Source: Streptomyces vilmorinianum | Lineage (GTDB): Bacteria; Actinomycetota; Actinomycetes; Streptomycetales; Streptomycetaceae | Direction of reading: 5' to 3' | DNA: 64,000 nt | NCBI RefSeq assembly: GCF_005517195.1 | Contig: NZ_CP040244.1 | Coordinates: 5,474,001 to 5,538,000, forward strand | Shown: positions 8,440 through 17,196 of the stretch, piece by piece | Numbering within the stretch: the first letter of the stretch is position 1 | Layout of the letters: the number at the start of each line of letters is the position of its first letter | Program-made: the position numbers and the translations under genes | The notes under the pieces: generated by a model | What the model was told of the DNA's origin: nothing | The model's input: the letters and a program-made list of their open reading frames with translations, nothing else | Database searches by the model: none

Positions 8440-10397
8440 CCCCGCCCCTCCGCCCCGACCCCCGTCACGACCACCTGGTGCTGGTACGAGAAGACCAGCG
8501 CGCCCGGACCCACGTCGATGCGGTCCGTCGGGGCGCCGCGGCGGCCGGTGACGGGGTCGGCCGGGAACAGGCGGATCTCCTCGACCAGCGCGTTGCCGGT
8601 GGCGCGTTGCAGGACACCGAAGATCTCGCCGTACTGGACCGGTCGCCCGAACGGCCACCCGGTGCCGTCCGAGCCGCCGACCAGCGGGTTGAGGTGGCGG
8701 AACAGGGCGTCCAGCGCCGCCTCGCGGACCTTGTCGGTGTCGCTGGGGGCCGCCGAGAGGCGGGCCACCACCGTGATGCCCTGGTAGACCGGCGGCTCCA
8801 CCACGAGACGCGTGCCGATCAGACGCCGTTCGTCGAGGCTCGCGGTGATCGCCGAGAGCACCTGGTCGGACGGGATCAGCTGCTCGAAGCGCAGCCGGTC
8901 GTCGCCCTCGTCGGCCACCGCGTCCGGCACCACCAGGACCCGTACCGCACCCGGCGCGTCCGCGGCCGGCAGACAGCGGACCCGGCGCACCGAGGGCGCG
9001 GCCTGGCGGCTGATGCTCTCGTAGTCCTCGGCGGTCACCGCGCGGTCCTGCATCCGCAGCGCCTGAGGCGCGCGCCGCCGGGCGTTCTCGACGGTCTCCC
9101 CGGCGACCCCGCCGCGCGCCGCCTCCCGGTTGGTGACCTGGGCGATGTACGGAACGGAGCTGAGCAGTACGGAGATCGCACCGCGGGCGACGTTTCCCGC
9201 GGGGCCGCCGCCGGTGCGGTAGCGGGCGACCCGGATCTGGGCGCCCTTCGGCGGCACTGCACCGCACTGGCGCAGCGTGCCGTCCGGTTCGCGCAGCGCC
9301 GGGGGGAAACCGAACTCACCGGTCGTGGCGTCGACGCGGACGTGCCGTTCGTCGGGTCCGGAGCGGCCGAAGTGCTCGACCACCTCCCAGCGCTGCCACC
9401 CCTCGTCGGAGGACACCTCCACCATGGGGGGCTCGGCGTCGAGCAGGATCGGCGGGCGGCCGAGCCGGAAGGTCTGCCCGGCGACCCCCTCCGAGGTGCC
9501 GAGCGGTACGTCGGTCACCGTCTCGGCGTGCTCGACGGACATGGTGCCGCCGACGGTGAACACCGCCGCCTCGCGCACCGTCGGGGACTCCGAGTAGAAC
9601 GGCTGGCCCGGCTCCGCCTCGGTGACCCGGCAGCGCAGCCAGCCGGCCCGGGTCCCGCCGATCACCGACGCCGTGTGCCCAGCCGGCACGTACACGGTGA
9701 TCTCGCCGGGCCGGTTGAGGCCGCCGGTGGTGTCGTCGCCGGTCTCGCACCGCTGCCAGCCGCCGCCGTCCCATGCCTCCCACACCAGCGGAGGCTGGCG
9801 CGGGTCCACACCGATGCCCTCCACACGGCTGTCCAGGCGTACGGCGACGATGCAGCGCGGCACCGCCGTCGGCAATCCGAACAGCAGCGCGTCACCGGGC
9901 TCCGGCGTCGTCTGGAAGCAGGGGATGTCGAGGCCGTCGGCGAGCATGCCGGTCCGGTCGCTCTGCTCACCGGTCCGGGGAGCGGTCACCAGACGGGTCA
10001 ACTCGCTGGGCAGGATGCGCAGTTCGTCCGTGGTCGTGAACACCACCGCCTCGTCGCTCTCGGCGCCCGCGGTGGTCACCTCGGTGCCCGGCGGCAGCGC
10101 GACGGTGTCGGGCTGCGGTGCCGAGAGCCAGAAGTCGACGTCGGCGCCGGCCGCGGTCGGCGGGAACAGACGGATGCCCAACAGGTCAAGGAACGCAGTG
10201 TAGTTCTTGTCAGGAACTCTGTTCAGCCGGTACAGCAACTGGTCCACCAGGTAGGCGAACGTCTCGATCAGAGTGACGCCCGGGTCGGAGACGTTGTGGT
10301 CGGTCCACTCCGGGGCGCGCTGCTGCACATATCGCTTCGCCTCGTCGACGAGTTGCTGGAACCGCCGGTCGTCCAGGTTCGGGGAGGGCAGCGCCAT
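8436..10397 (-). CDS. cis11: CIS baseplate wedge protein Cis11 (baseplate J/gp47-like)
   Basis: The 653-residue protein starts at an ATG that shares one base with the upstream TGA (TGATG). The N-terminus has the J-family signature: LDDRRFQQLVDEAKRYV, then HNVSDPGVTLIETFAYL. A beta-rich middle follows, then the conserved REAARGG...ENARRRAPQALRMQDR...AEDYE region and a C-terminal domain typical of baseplate J/gp47 proteins. It forms the main wedge of the contractile tail baseplate together with gp25-like Cis9 and Cis12. A much longer reading frame extends upstream, but that part only shadows cis9 and has no family similarity. Confidence 0.92.
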   Translation of the reverse strand: MALPSPNLDDRRFQQLVDEAKRYVQQRAPEWTDHNVSDPGVTLIETFAYLVDQLLYRLNRVPDKNYTAFLDLLGIRLFPPTAAGADVDFWLSAPQPDTVALPPGTEVTTAGAESDEAVVFTTTDELRILPSELTRLVTAPRTGEQSDRTGMLADGLDIPCFQTTPEPGDALLFGLPTAVPRCIVAVRLDSRVEGIGVDPRQPPLVWEAWDGGGWQRCETGDDTTGGLNRPGEITVYVPAGHTASVIGGTRAGWLRCRVTEAEPGQPFYSESPTVREAAVFTVGGTMSVEHAETVTDVPLGTSEGVAGQTFRLGRPPILLDAEPPMVEVSSDEGWQRWEVVEHFGRSGPDERHVRVDATTGEFGFPPALREPDGTLRQCGAVPPKGAQIRVARYRTGGGPAGNVARGAISVLLSSVPYIAQVTNREAARGGVAGETVENARRRAPQALRMQDRAVTAEDYESISRQAAPSVRRVRCLPAADAPGAVRVLVVPDAVADEGDDRLRFEQLIPSDQVLSAITASLDERRLIGTRLVVEPPVYQGITVVARLSAAPSDTDKVREAALDALFRHLNPLVGGSDGTGWPFGRPVQYGEIFGVLQRATGNALVEEIRLFPADPVTGRRGAPTDRIDVGPGALVFSYQHQVVVTGVGAEGRG

Positions 10398-10819
10398 CAG
10401 TCCGCGCCTGCTTCCTCGGCCCCCTCCTCGGAGGGGATCGTGTAGAAGGGAAAGACCAGGTTGCGCCGGTCGTTGGTGGAACGCAGGGTGTAGTGCACGT
10501 CGATGTAGAGGGTGCCGTCCTCGACCGCGTCGAAGGCGACGACCACGTCGTCGACCGAAATCCGCGGCTCCCACCGCTCCAGTGCCTCGCGCACCTGCTG
10601 CGCGATACGGCCGGCGGTGGCGCCGTCGCCGGGGGCGAAGACGTAGTCGTGGATGCCGCAGCCGAACTCGGGGCGCATGGGGCGTTCGCCGGGCGCCGTG
10701 CCGAGCACCAGGCGGATCGCCTCCTCGATCTCCCGCTCCCGTTCGACCAGGGCGATCCCGCCGGTCGGCCCGACGCGCAGCGGGAACGCCCAGCCACGGC
10801 CGATGAACCGCTCGCTCAT
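10397..10819 (-). CDS. cis9: CIS baseplate protein Cis9 (gp25/lysozyme-like fold)
   Basis: The 140-residue protein starts at ATG 10819, overlapping the PAAR stop by one base. It shows the gp25 family layout: GRGWAFPLRV near the start, a helix ending EEAIRLVLGTAPGERPMRPEFGCGI, then YVFAPGD and a late beta strand (VDVHYTL-like). The EFGCGI segment corresponds to the gp25 EPR-core bundle region that ties baseplate to sheath. Its ends overlap both neighbours, so it is part of one co-translated block. The family assignment is firm. Confidence 0.94.
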   Translation of the reverse strand: MSERFIGRGWAFPLRVGPTGGIALVEREREIEEAIRLVLGTAPGERPMRPEFGCGIHDYVFAPGDGATAGRIAQQVREALERWEPRISVDDVVVAFDAVEDGTLYIDVHYTLRSTNDRRNLVFPFYTIPSEEGAEEAGAD

Positions 10820-11136
10820 CACACGCCTCCGATCAGAACGTCGGGGGCGCCGGTGACGATCATCGCGCCGCACGCCGTCTGGTCGCGGGCCCGCGCGGCT
10901 GGCAGCCCGCCGATGAGGACCTGTCCCGAGGCGAGCCCGGCCGGGTTGGGCGTGATCACGTTGGCCGGTCCCAGGGCCAAGTGCGGCGGCATCGCACACG
11001 TGTGCAGGCTGCCGACGACGGCGGCGGGCCGGCCACCGATCAGCACGGTCGCCACCGCCCTGGCGGCGGCGGGCGGCGGAGTGGCGATCACCCCGCCGTG
11101 GTTGGTGGGGTCGCCGGTACGGGCTGCGGCGGGCAT
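10819..11136 (-). CDS. cis10: CIS spike-tip PAAR protein Cis10
   Basis: The 105-residue protein starts at ATG 11136, with GAGAGGAG upstream. It is built of repeated PAAR-type hairpins: ARTGDPTNHGGV, then VLIGGRPAAVVGSLHTC, ANVITPNPAGLASGQVLIGG and DQTACG. The His and Cys residues of HTC, the second histidine in MPPH and the Cys of TACG are plausible zinc ligands of the tip. PAAR proteins sharpen the VgrG-like spike and can carry effector extensions, but this one is only the bare cone. It sits between the spike and gp25 genes as in other CIS clusters. Confidence 0.95.
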   Translation of the reverse strand: MPAAARTGDPTNHGGVIATPPPAAARAVATVLIGGRPAAVVGSLHTCAMPPHLALGPANVITPNPAGLASGQVLIGGLPAARARDQTACGAMIVTGAPDVLIGGV

Positions 11137-11159
11137 GGGGAACTCCTCTCGAAGGGTGA

Positions 11160-12983
11160 TCAGTTGATGCGGATGAGCTTGGCCTTGAGGACGCCGAGCA
11201 GACCGCCGTCGACGGTGACGCCCGTGGCGCCGGTGACATCCACCGTGCGGCCGCCGATCTTCACCCCGACCCTGCCGTTGATGTCCACGTTGGCGCCCGA
11301 CACGTTCACGTTCCCCCGTCCCGCGTCCAGGGTGATGCCCTTCTTGTCGAGCATGACGGAGCTGAGCACCTGCCGGCCCTTGCCCGCGTACACCGTCATC
11401 TCGATCCGGTCCCGCCGGTTGTCGAGGAAGACTTCGAGGCGCTCGTCGGCGGACATCATCCGCACCCCGGAGAGCCCCGGTGCCCGCGCGTCCAGCAGCT
11501 CCACCCGATGCCCCGAACGCGACACGATGGAACGGCGGTTGACCCTTCCAGTCGTCTTGTCGATCAGCGGGACGTCGTGAGGCGAGGGCTTGTCCACGCC
11601 GTTGTAGAGCCCTCCGATGACGTACGGGCTGTCCAGCAGGCCCTGTTCGAAGCCGACCAGCACCTCGTCGTTGACCTCGGGGCTCACCACCCCGCCGCCG
11701 CCCTTGCCGCCCCACTGCACGGTGCGCACCCAGTCGGTGACGTACGTGTCGTCCAGCCAGGGAAACTTGAGCTTCACGGCGCCGCGCTCGGAGCCGGCCG
11801 GCTCGCGCACGTCCGTCACCACGCCGATCGCCAGGCCCGGCATGCGCGGACCCCGGGAGGGCGCGTTGGCGCCGGTGACCAGGCCGGTCAGGGAGCGGTC
11901 CGGGCTGGCGCTCACCCACACCGTCGTACGGTATCCGCCGTGCGGTTCGAGGACATGCTGCACCGCCGTCGCCGTGTACTTGCCGGAGAAGGCCTGCCCG
12001 ACGTTGCCGAGCGCGATGGGCTTGCCCGCCCGCAGCATGGGGTTGCCCTCGGCCATCACCTCCAACTCACCGAAGCTCGCACTGACTTGGCTGGCCACTG
12101 CGTTTGCGACCGCCTTCGTCTCGGCCTGGGTGCGGTACGGGGTGTCGGTGACGGTCAGCTTCGACGACTTGCCGAACCGGGCGGCGAGCGCCGGACTCAG
12201 CCCCGGCACCACCGTGTCGCTGTCGACCGACGGCTGCCGGGCCACCAGGGGCCGCTTGGTGGTGACGTCCCAGCCGCGCACCTCCACCTGCTGCGCGCCG
12301 TCCGCCGCCGACAAGGAGGCCCGCAGCGCCAGCAGATTGCGCCCGTACTCCAGCACCATCGGGTTCTGAGCAGCCGACGTGGACGGCGCGGGCGCCCCGG
12401 ACGCCTTCTGGGGCTTGGTGAACTGGAGCAGCCCCTTGTCGTCGACACGCACCTGCGCGCCGCTCTCGGCGGCCAGGAACTGAAGGAAGTCCCAGTCGGA
12501 GACGTTCGCCTGGGACAGCTGCTTGTAGGTGACCGGCGCGGCCTGCACGGTGCCGCAGGCCAGGCCCGCCCCGGCGGCCACCTTGCGGACGATGGCCGCC
12601 GCCGTCATGTTCCGGTACGCCACCACCTTCCGGCCGCGCTGGAGGCGGTGCGCCTTGGAGAAGGCACGCACCACCGTGAACGAGCCGGTGCGGTCCCGGT
12701 CCACCTCCAGGGCCGTCACCTCACCGTTGAACAGCCGCTCGCGCGCCTGCCCGGTCACGGTGACCACGGAGACCCTGAGCGGGGTGCCGATGGTGATGCC
12801 GGTGTTCCTCAGGAACTCGTGATCGGGATCGCGGAACGTGAGAACCGCTGCGTCCGGCAGGCCCACGTTCTCGTCGACCACGCAACTCACCAGCTGGGCG
12901 GCCCAGACGGGCGGCAGCTCGCCGGGCGTCTCCACGATGGGGTCCGCCGCGAAGGACCGGCCGTCCCGTACCCCGCCACTCAC
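11160..12983 (-). CDS. cis8: CIS spike protein Cis8 (VgrG/gp27-gp5-like)
   Basis: The 607-residue protein starts with GTG in a GTGA overlap with the LysM gene. Residues 1-370 resemble the gp27-like hub of VgrG proteins (phage late control D). A gp5-type OB fold follows (GVVTDVREPAGSERGAVKLKF, DDTYVTDWVR, DEVLVGFEQG, PYVIGGLYNG). The last 140 residues are short alternating hydrophobic strands ending VDGGLLGVLKAKLIRIN, consistent with the triangular beta-helix needle. It has no C-terminal enzymatic extension, so any cargo would travel in the tube or through other adaptors. It is followed by the PAAR tip gene. Confidence 0.94.
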   Translation of the reverse strand: MSGGVRDGRSFAADPIVETPGELPPVWAAQLVSCVVDENVGLPDAAVLTFRDPDHEFLRNTGITIGTPLRVSVVTVTGQARERLFNGEVTALEVDRDRTGSFTVVRAFSKAHRLQRGRKVVAYRNMTAAAIVRKVAAGAGLACGTVQAAPVTYKQLSQANVSDWDFLQFLAAESGAQVRVDDKGLLQFTKPQKASGAPAPSTSAAQNPMVLEYGRNLLALRASLSAADGAQQVEVRGWDVTTKRPLVARQPSVDSDTVVPGLSPALAARFGKSSKLTVTDTPYRTQAETKAVANAVASQVSASFGELEVMAEGNPMLRAGKPIALGNVGQAFSGKYTATAVQHVLEPHGGYRTTVWVSASPDRSLTGLVTGANAPSRGPRMPGLAIGVVTDVREPAGSERGAVKLKFPWLDDTYVTDWVRTVQWGGKGGGGVVSPEVNDEVLVGFEQGLLDSPYVIGGLYNGVDKPSPHDVPLIDKTTGRVNRRSIVSRSGHRVELLDARAPGLSGVRMMSADERLEVFLDNRRDRIEMTVYAGKGRQVLSSVMLDKKGITLDAGRGNVNVSGANVDINGRVGVKIGGRTVDVTGATGVTVDGGLLGVLKAKLIRIN

Positions 12984-13702
12984 TGCTCCTCCTCAGCGCC
13001 CGCGTCGCTCATCGCCGGCAGCACCAGTTCGCTGCCGGGCACCAGCGCCATCGGGTCGTCGATGTCATTGGCCTCCGCGATGACCCGCCAGGCCGTCGCG
13101 TCGCCGTACTCCCGCCATGCCAGCAGCGCCAGGCTGTCGCCCGCCACGACGATGTGCGTACTGCGCCCGGTGCGCGAGCCGGACGTCGGGTTCTGCCCCG
13201 CCGGACCGACGCTCGCCTCTTCGATCGACAGCCGGCAGGTCGCCCGCAGCGGCTTGCCGTCCACGTCGAACAGCGTGTACGTCACCGACAGGCTGGACAG
13301 CACCCCGTCGAACGACGTCGTCCGCGCACTGCCCCACTCGAACCGCACCCACGGGCTCGCCGGCTTCTTGCGCCCCAGGCTCGCCTTCGTCGGCACACAC
13401 GCCTTCATCAGCTTCTCCACCGCCTGCTCCACGGAGTTGTCGTGGGTGGCGGTGGCGTCCAGGAACACCTCAAGACTCAGCTCGCGCGGGCCACTGCCGA
13501 CGAACTCGGGCAGCGCCGACTCCTCCGCCATCCGCGACGGAGAACGCCGCCACTCGGTGGCCTTGCGCAACTCCAAGGTGGACGGGTTGAACTGGAGGTT
13601 CAGCCGCGCGAGCGTCCCGCCTGGCTTGGCGCCGACGGAGGCCGGGGGCTCCTTCAACGTCAGCTGGGCCCTGGCCCGACTGGAGCGGGACGCTGGGGAC
13701 AT
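12980..13702 (-). CDS. cis7: CIS hub/inner baseplate protein Cis7 with LysM domain
   Basis: The 240-residue protein starts at ATG 13702, chosen because GGAAAGGAA lies at good distance; an in-frame ATG seven codons earlier lacks this site. An N-terminal gp53-like tail domain (LQFNPSTLELRKATEW) is followed by a C-terminal LysM module (THIVVAGDSLALLAWREYG...WRVIAEANDIDDP...GSELVLP). In Afp/Pvc particles the equivalent protein links tube and spike. Here LysM acts as a structural part of the baseplate rather than as a wall-binding module. The stop overlaps the start of cis8. Confidence 0.93.
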   Translation of the reverse strand: MSPASRSSRARAQLTLKEPPASVGAKPGGTLARLNLQFNPSTLELRKATEWRRSPSRMAEESALPEFVGSGPRELSLEVFLDATATHDNSVEQAVEKLMKACVPTKASLGRKKPASPWVRFEWGSARTTSFDGVLSSLSVTYTLFDVDGKPLRATCRLSIEEASVGPAGQNPTSGSRTGRSTHIVVAGDSLALLAWREYGDATAWRVIAEANDIDDPMALVPGSELVLPAMSDAGAEEEQ

Positions 13703-13758
13703 GGCCGGGATTCCTTTCCACAACGATATTCGGAGAATGGGACTTGGGGGATGGTTGG

Positions 13759-14184
13759 TCAGGAAGGGCGCAGTCCCTCGTGGGCGATCTCCAGGGTCTC
13801 CACCGCCGCCTGCGAGCTGCTGGGGTCGAAGGACGGGCCCTGCCAGCGCACCGGGACGATCCCGAACACCTGCCAGCTGATGATCCGCGACAGATCCGGC
13901 CGCAGCGCCACGATCTCGCCGTCCTTGGGCTCCACCCGCTTCAGCGTCTCGTCGAGCCAGCGGGCGATCTTCGCGGTGTCGGCGGTGACCGGCCGGGTGA
14001 GCGTGATGTTCGACCAGGTCACCCGGCCGGGCAGGTTATGGGTGAATCCGTTGTTGCCACCTTCGGCATAGGTCTCGATCTCCACCTCGGCACCCATGCC
14101 GGAGCAGGTGTGGAAGGCGCCCAGATCATTGCCGCCGATCGCGAGCCGGAAGAACACGCTGCTCGCGAAGATGTTGTCCGTCAT
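13759..14184 (-). CDS. cis1b: CIS inner tube protein, second copy (Cis1b, gp19-like)
   Basis: The 141-residue protein starts at ATG 14184. It has the T4 gp19/Hcp-type tube pattern: SVFFRLAIGGNDLGAFHTCS, VEIETYAEGGNNGFTHNLPG, ITLTRPVTADT, and a C-terminal strand pair ending VETLEIAHEGL. It differs clearly from the first tube protein at 17681-18121 and corresponds to the tube initiator type (Pvc5/Afp5-like). That type is expected to cap the spike and seed the main tube. It lies between the 939-residue Pro-rich gene and the LysM gene. Confidence 0.93.
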   Translation of the reverse strand: MTDNIFASSVFFRLAIGGNDLGAFHTCSGMGAEVEIETYAEGGNNGFTHNLPGRVTWSNITLTRPVTADTAKIARWLDETLKRVEPKDGEIVALRPDLSRIISWQVFGIVPVRWQGPSFDPSSSQAAVETLEIAHEGLRPS

Positions 14185-14213
14185 CCGTCCGTCATCCGTT
14201 CCGTGCCGTGACC

Positions 14214-17033
14214 TCAGCGGCGTCCGTCGTAGGGGCGACCCGTACGCTCCCGGCCGCGCCGCAGTTCCGTGCGCAGCAGGCGGGCCATCGGGTCGAGCAG
14301 GCGACGCGCGAGGTCGTCCAGGTCGAGACCGGGGTCCTGCGCCGCGCCGGCGGACCGCTCCGTGCGCCGGCCGGACGCGGAGGCGGAGGCCGTCCCGGAG
14401 TACTGCTGCTTGCCACGCGCCGCGGGCACCGCCTTCGCCGGTACGCCCTTGGATACGCCGGGTACGTCGGGTACGGCCTTCCCCGCGCCGGAGATCGCAC
14501 GCTGGACCTCGGGCACCGCAGGGCTGTTGCCGCCGCCGCTCGCCGATCGGGCGCCCGGCGTCACGACCCGCGGCCGGACCACGGGGATGGCCGCCGCCTG
14601 TGCCACGGCTGTCGACGGGCCATTCGCGAGGGGCGGCGTCAACGGGGGCGTGACCGGCAGGGGCCGCGCCGGGGGGACCGCCGCCGTACCGGGCACTCCC
14701 CCGCCAGGCGGCGCGGGCTTGACGAGCGGGACGACTCGCTGGACGACACCGGGGGCGCCCGTCGCTCGTACGGCCGAGCCGGTTGCCGGTACGCCCGGGT
14801 GGTGCGGCGCGTGCGCGGTTACGGCCCGTTGGACCGGCGGGGTCGCAGCGGCGCCCGCGGACGGTGCCGACGCGGGGTGCGCAGGGTGCGCGGGCGACCG
14901 GGTGGACGGCGCGGGGGTGCCGCCGCCGGGGATGTCCGGCGCCCCGCTCCAACGCGCCGCCACCACGGGAGGGCCGCCGACGGGGCGCGACGCGGCGGAC
15001 GGTGCCAGGCCTTCCGGCGCCAGGGTGTTGAGGATGAGGGGCCGTGCGGGCAGCAGCGGGAGGGTGCGGCGGGCTACCGGGATGGAGGGGGTTGCGGGGC
15101 GGGCGCCGCCGGTGGATGCGTTCGCGGGGCGAGCGCCTGCCATGGGTTCGGCCGCGCGGCGGGCTACGACGACCGGGGCTGGGCTGCTGGGGCTTTGGGG
15201 ACGTCCGTCGCCGGGGCCGGGACCGGGGTGCATCGCCTCGGGCCGTACGACTGTGCCCGCCGGAGACTGAGACGCCGCGCCCTGGGACGGCGTCACCAAC
15301 GGCGTCGCAGGGCCGGTTCCGTGGTCCGTGGGGCTGCCGCCCTGGGGCGCCGGGTGGTCCGCGAGGTGGCGCTGGACGTCGACCGTCCCCAGCAACGGTG
15401 CGTGGCCTGCCGTATCCGAGGCGGGCTCCGTGGGCGGCGTACGGTCCCCGCCCGGCGCGGGCGATGCCGGTGTGCGCTGGATGTCGGGCCCGGATGCCGT
15501 ACTGGAGGCTCGGGCCCCGGAGGCGGCGGAGCCGGGCAGACCGGCGCTGGCCGGCATCGCGGGCAGGGGCGCCCCCAGGCCGCTGCGCGCACGCGCACCG
15601 GAACGCTGCGGACCCGAAGACGGGCCCGGGGCGGGGCCGCTGGGGGCACCCTGGGTGTCCTTGTCCTGCCGCTGAACCACGGGAAGCACCGGACCGGATA
15701 CGGGCGCGGCAGGGCCGTCCTTCACCAACGGCGCGGCCGTGGAGGGCAGTTCAGCGAGCGGCGCACCCAACGGCGGTCGGCTTCCAGTGCGCTGCACGGG
15801 GGCGCTCGGCGCAGGGCTGCCGGAGGAACTCCGGGCGTCCTCGGCCTGCCGCTGAACCACGGGAAACACCGGACCGGGCACGGGTCCCGCAGCGGGCACG
15901 ACGGAGGTGTCCTCCACCGGCGACGCACCCAACGGCGACCGGTTTCCCGCACGTTGTACGGCGGTGCTCGGCGCAGGGCTGTCGGAGGAACTCCGGGCGT
16001 CCTCGGCCTGCCGCTGAACCACGGGAAACACCGGACCGGGCACGGGTCCCGCAGCGGGCACGACGGAGGTGTCCTCCACCGGCGACGCACCCAACGGCGG
16101 CCGGTTTCCAGCACGTTGTACGGGCGTGCTCGGTGCGGCCGTCTCGGCGACCACCGCAGACCTCAGGGCAGGGACACGGCGTACAGGCCCCATCACCCGG
16201 GGGGCGACCGTCAAGTGGCGCCCCACCAACCGCGCCTGGACGGCGGGGAGGGGCACCTTCAACCGGTTTCCGCTCAGCGCGGGCTGCGCACCCGTCTCCG
16301 GCGCCTCCTTCGCGGCACGCTGGACGGACGGTCCGGCCGCCCCGGGGATCACCGCGACACGTCGTACGAGCGGAATCGGCGAGGCGGCCGACGGGGCTAC
16401 GGCCCGTTGGACAGCGGGAGTCGGGGAGGAGAGGACAGCGGGGGAGCCCACGGACGACGTGATGTCACGACTTTGCGAAGTTCCGCCCGAACTCCCCTTC
16501 CCCACATTACGGTTGGCACCGGAGGAGCCACCACGAGCTGGTCTTACCGACGCCGGCGTCGACTTCGAGCGAGAGTCCCCCTGCGCCCCGCCCTCCGACC
16601 CCTCGCCCCCTTCCGTCCGCACCGCCCGAAGCACCAGCGGCCCCCCAACAACGCTCACAGCGCGCGGGCCGGCCGGGCGAGTCACACCCCGCACCAGCCC
16701 AGCCGGAGCCGTCGGCAGCAGCGCATGTCCGAGCCCGCTGTCAAAGGAAGGGTTCTGCCAGGCGGCGAGCGCCGCACGGAAGGTGAGTCCGTCACTCACG
16801 CCCAACGGAGCACGGGAGACGGTCAGTTGGGGTGGGGAGGTGCGGCGCCAACCGCCGTCCCAGTCGCCAGGCATGGAGGAACCCACAGGACTTGATGCGC
16901 CCGATGCACCCGAAGGATCCGAAGAACCCGAACCGCCGTCGCCACCCGCATCCGAGCCCCCAGGGACGGCAGAGCCCCGGGCCCCCGACCCGCCCGCTCC
17001 GACGCGGCGGCGCAGCCTGTCCCGCCATGACAT
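14214..17033 (-). CDS. Large Pro-rich VQR-repeat protein of the CIS operon; possible tape-measure or scaffold
   Basis: The 939-residue product begins MSWRDRLRR at ATG 17033, a few bases after the DUF6760 stop. Residues 50-135 form a compact N-terminal part (LTFRAALAAWQNPSF, LGHALLPTAPAGLV). The next 700 residues are largely disordered Pro/Ala/Ser/Val sequence with many VQR or PVQR motifs. They include two nearly identical 54-residue tandem repeats (15801-16124) and a third degenerate copy. The last 40 residues form a charged helix (LDDLARRLLDPMARLLRTEL). I know of no enzymatic domain. In phage tails the gene after tube and two small chaperones is the tape-measure, and this gene occupies that place, but its composition is not the usual coiled coil. 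Tape-measure, sheath-tube linker or cargo scaffold are all possible. Confidence 0.85.
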   Translation of the reverse strand: MSWRDRLRRRVGAGGSGARGSAVPGGSDAGGDGGSGSSDPSGASGASSPVGSSMPGDWDGGWRRTSPPQLTVSRAPLGVSDGLTFRAALAAWQNPSFDSGLGHALLPTAPAGLVRGVTRPAGPRAVSVVGGPLVLRAVRTEGGEGSEGGAQGDSRSKSTPASVRPARGGSSGANRNVGKGSSGGTSQSRDITSSVGSPAVLSSPTPAVQRAVAPSAASPIPLVRRVAVIPGAAGPSVQRAAKEAPETGAQPALSGNRLKVPLPAVQARLVGRHLTVAPRVMGPVRRVPALRSAVVAETAAPSTPVQRAGNRPPLGASPVEDTSVVPAAGPVPGPVFPVVQRQAEDARSSSDSPAPSTAVQRAGNRSPLGASPVEDTSVVPAAGPVPGPVFPVVQRQAEDARSSSGSPAPSAPVQRTGSRPPLGAPLAELPSTAAPLVKDGPAAPVSGPVLPVVQRQDKDTQGAPSGPAPGPSSGPQRSGARARSGLGAPLPAMPASAGLPGSAASGARASSTASGPDIQRTPASPAPGGDRTPPTEPASDTAGHAPLLGTVDVQRHLADHPAPQGGSPTDHGTGPATPLVTPSQGAASQSPAGTVVRPEAMHPGPGPGDGRPQSPSSPAPVVVARRAAEPMAGARPANASTGGARPATPSIPVARRTLPLLPARPLILNTLAPEGLAPSAASRPVGGPPVVAARWSGAPDIPGGGTPAPSTRSPAHPAHPASAPSAGAAATPPVQRAVTAHAPHHPGVPATGSAVRATGAPGVVQRVVPLVKPAPPGGGVPGTAAVPPARPLPVTPPLTPPLANGPSTAVAQAAAIPVVRPRVVTPGARSASGGGNSPAVPEVQRAISGAGKAVPDVPGVSKGVPAKAVPAARGKQQYSGTASASASGRRTERSAGAAQDPGLDLDDLARRLLDPMARLLRTELRRGRERTGRPYDGRR
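15801..16124 (-). repeat. Two near-identical 162-bp tandem repeats in the Pro-rich CIS gene
   Basis: Unit 1 (15801-15962) and unit 2 (15963-16124) differ at only a handful of positions. A more diverged third copy lies at about 15640-15800. The period of 162 bp keeps the reading frame and codes for 54 residues containing one VQRQ and one VQRAGNR motif. Such nearly identical DNA repeats can expand or contract by recombination. Confidence 0.88.
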
Positions 17034-17037
17034 CTGC

Positions 17038-17196
17038 TCAACCGCTTTCGTTCATACGGGTGTTGATACGGGCGATCTCGGCCACCCACTGCTGGCGTTC
17101 ACCATGCGTGAGATCGAGGATCTCCTCGCGCTCCCAGTGGAAGTGGTAGGCGATGTACGCGATCTCCTCCCGGAGCCGGGGAAGGGCGTACGTCAC
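17038..17196 (-). CDS. Small DUF6760-type tail protein
   Basis: This 52-residue protein starts with GTG in a GTGA overlap with the gene before it. It reads as a short helical protein with LREEIAYIAYHFHWEREEIL, a DLTHGERQQWV stretch and a final INTRMN helix. This pattern is the small conserved DUF6760 family found beside phage-tail-like genes in actinobacteria. It stands between the 163-residue assembly-like gene and the 939-residue Pro-rich gene, the place of the small tail chaperones in phages. Its exact function is unknown to me. Confidence 0.8.
   Translation of the reverse strand: MTYALPRLREEIAYIAYHFHWEREEILDLTHGERQQWVAEIARINTRMNESG

Noticed and set aside
8440..9267. N-terminal extension of cis12 up to 9267
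   Set aside because: It overlaps cis11 in another frame; the ATGA overlap at 8439 and tail protein I similarity define the start.
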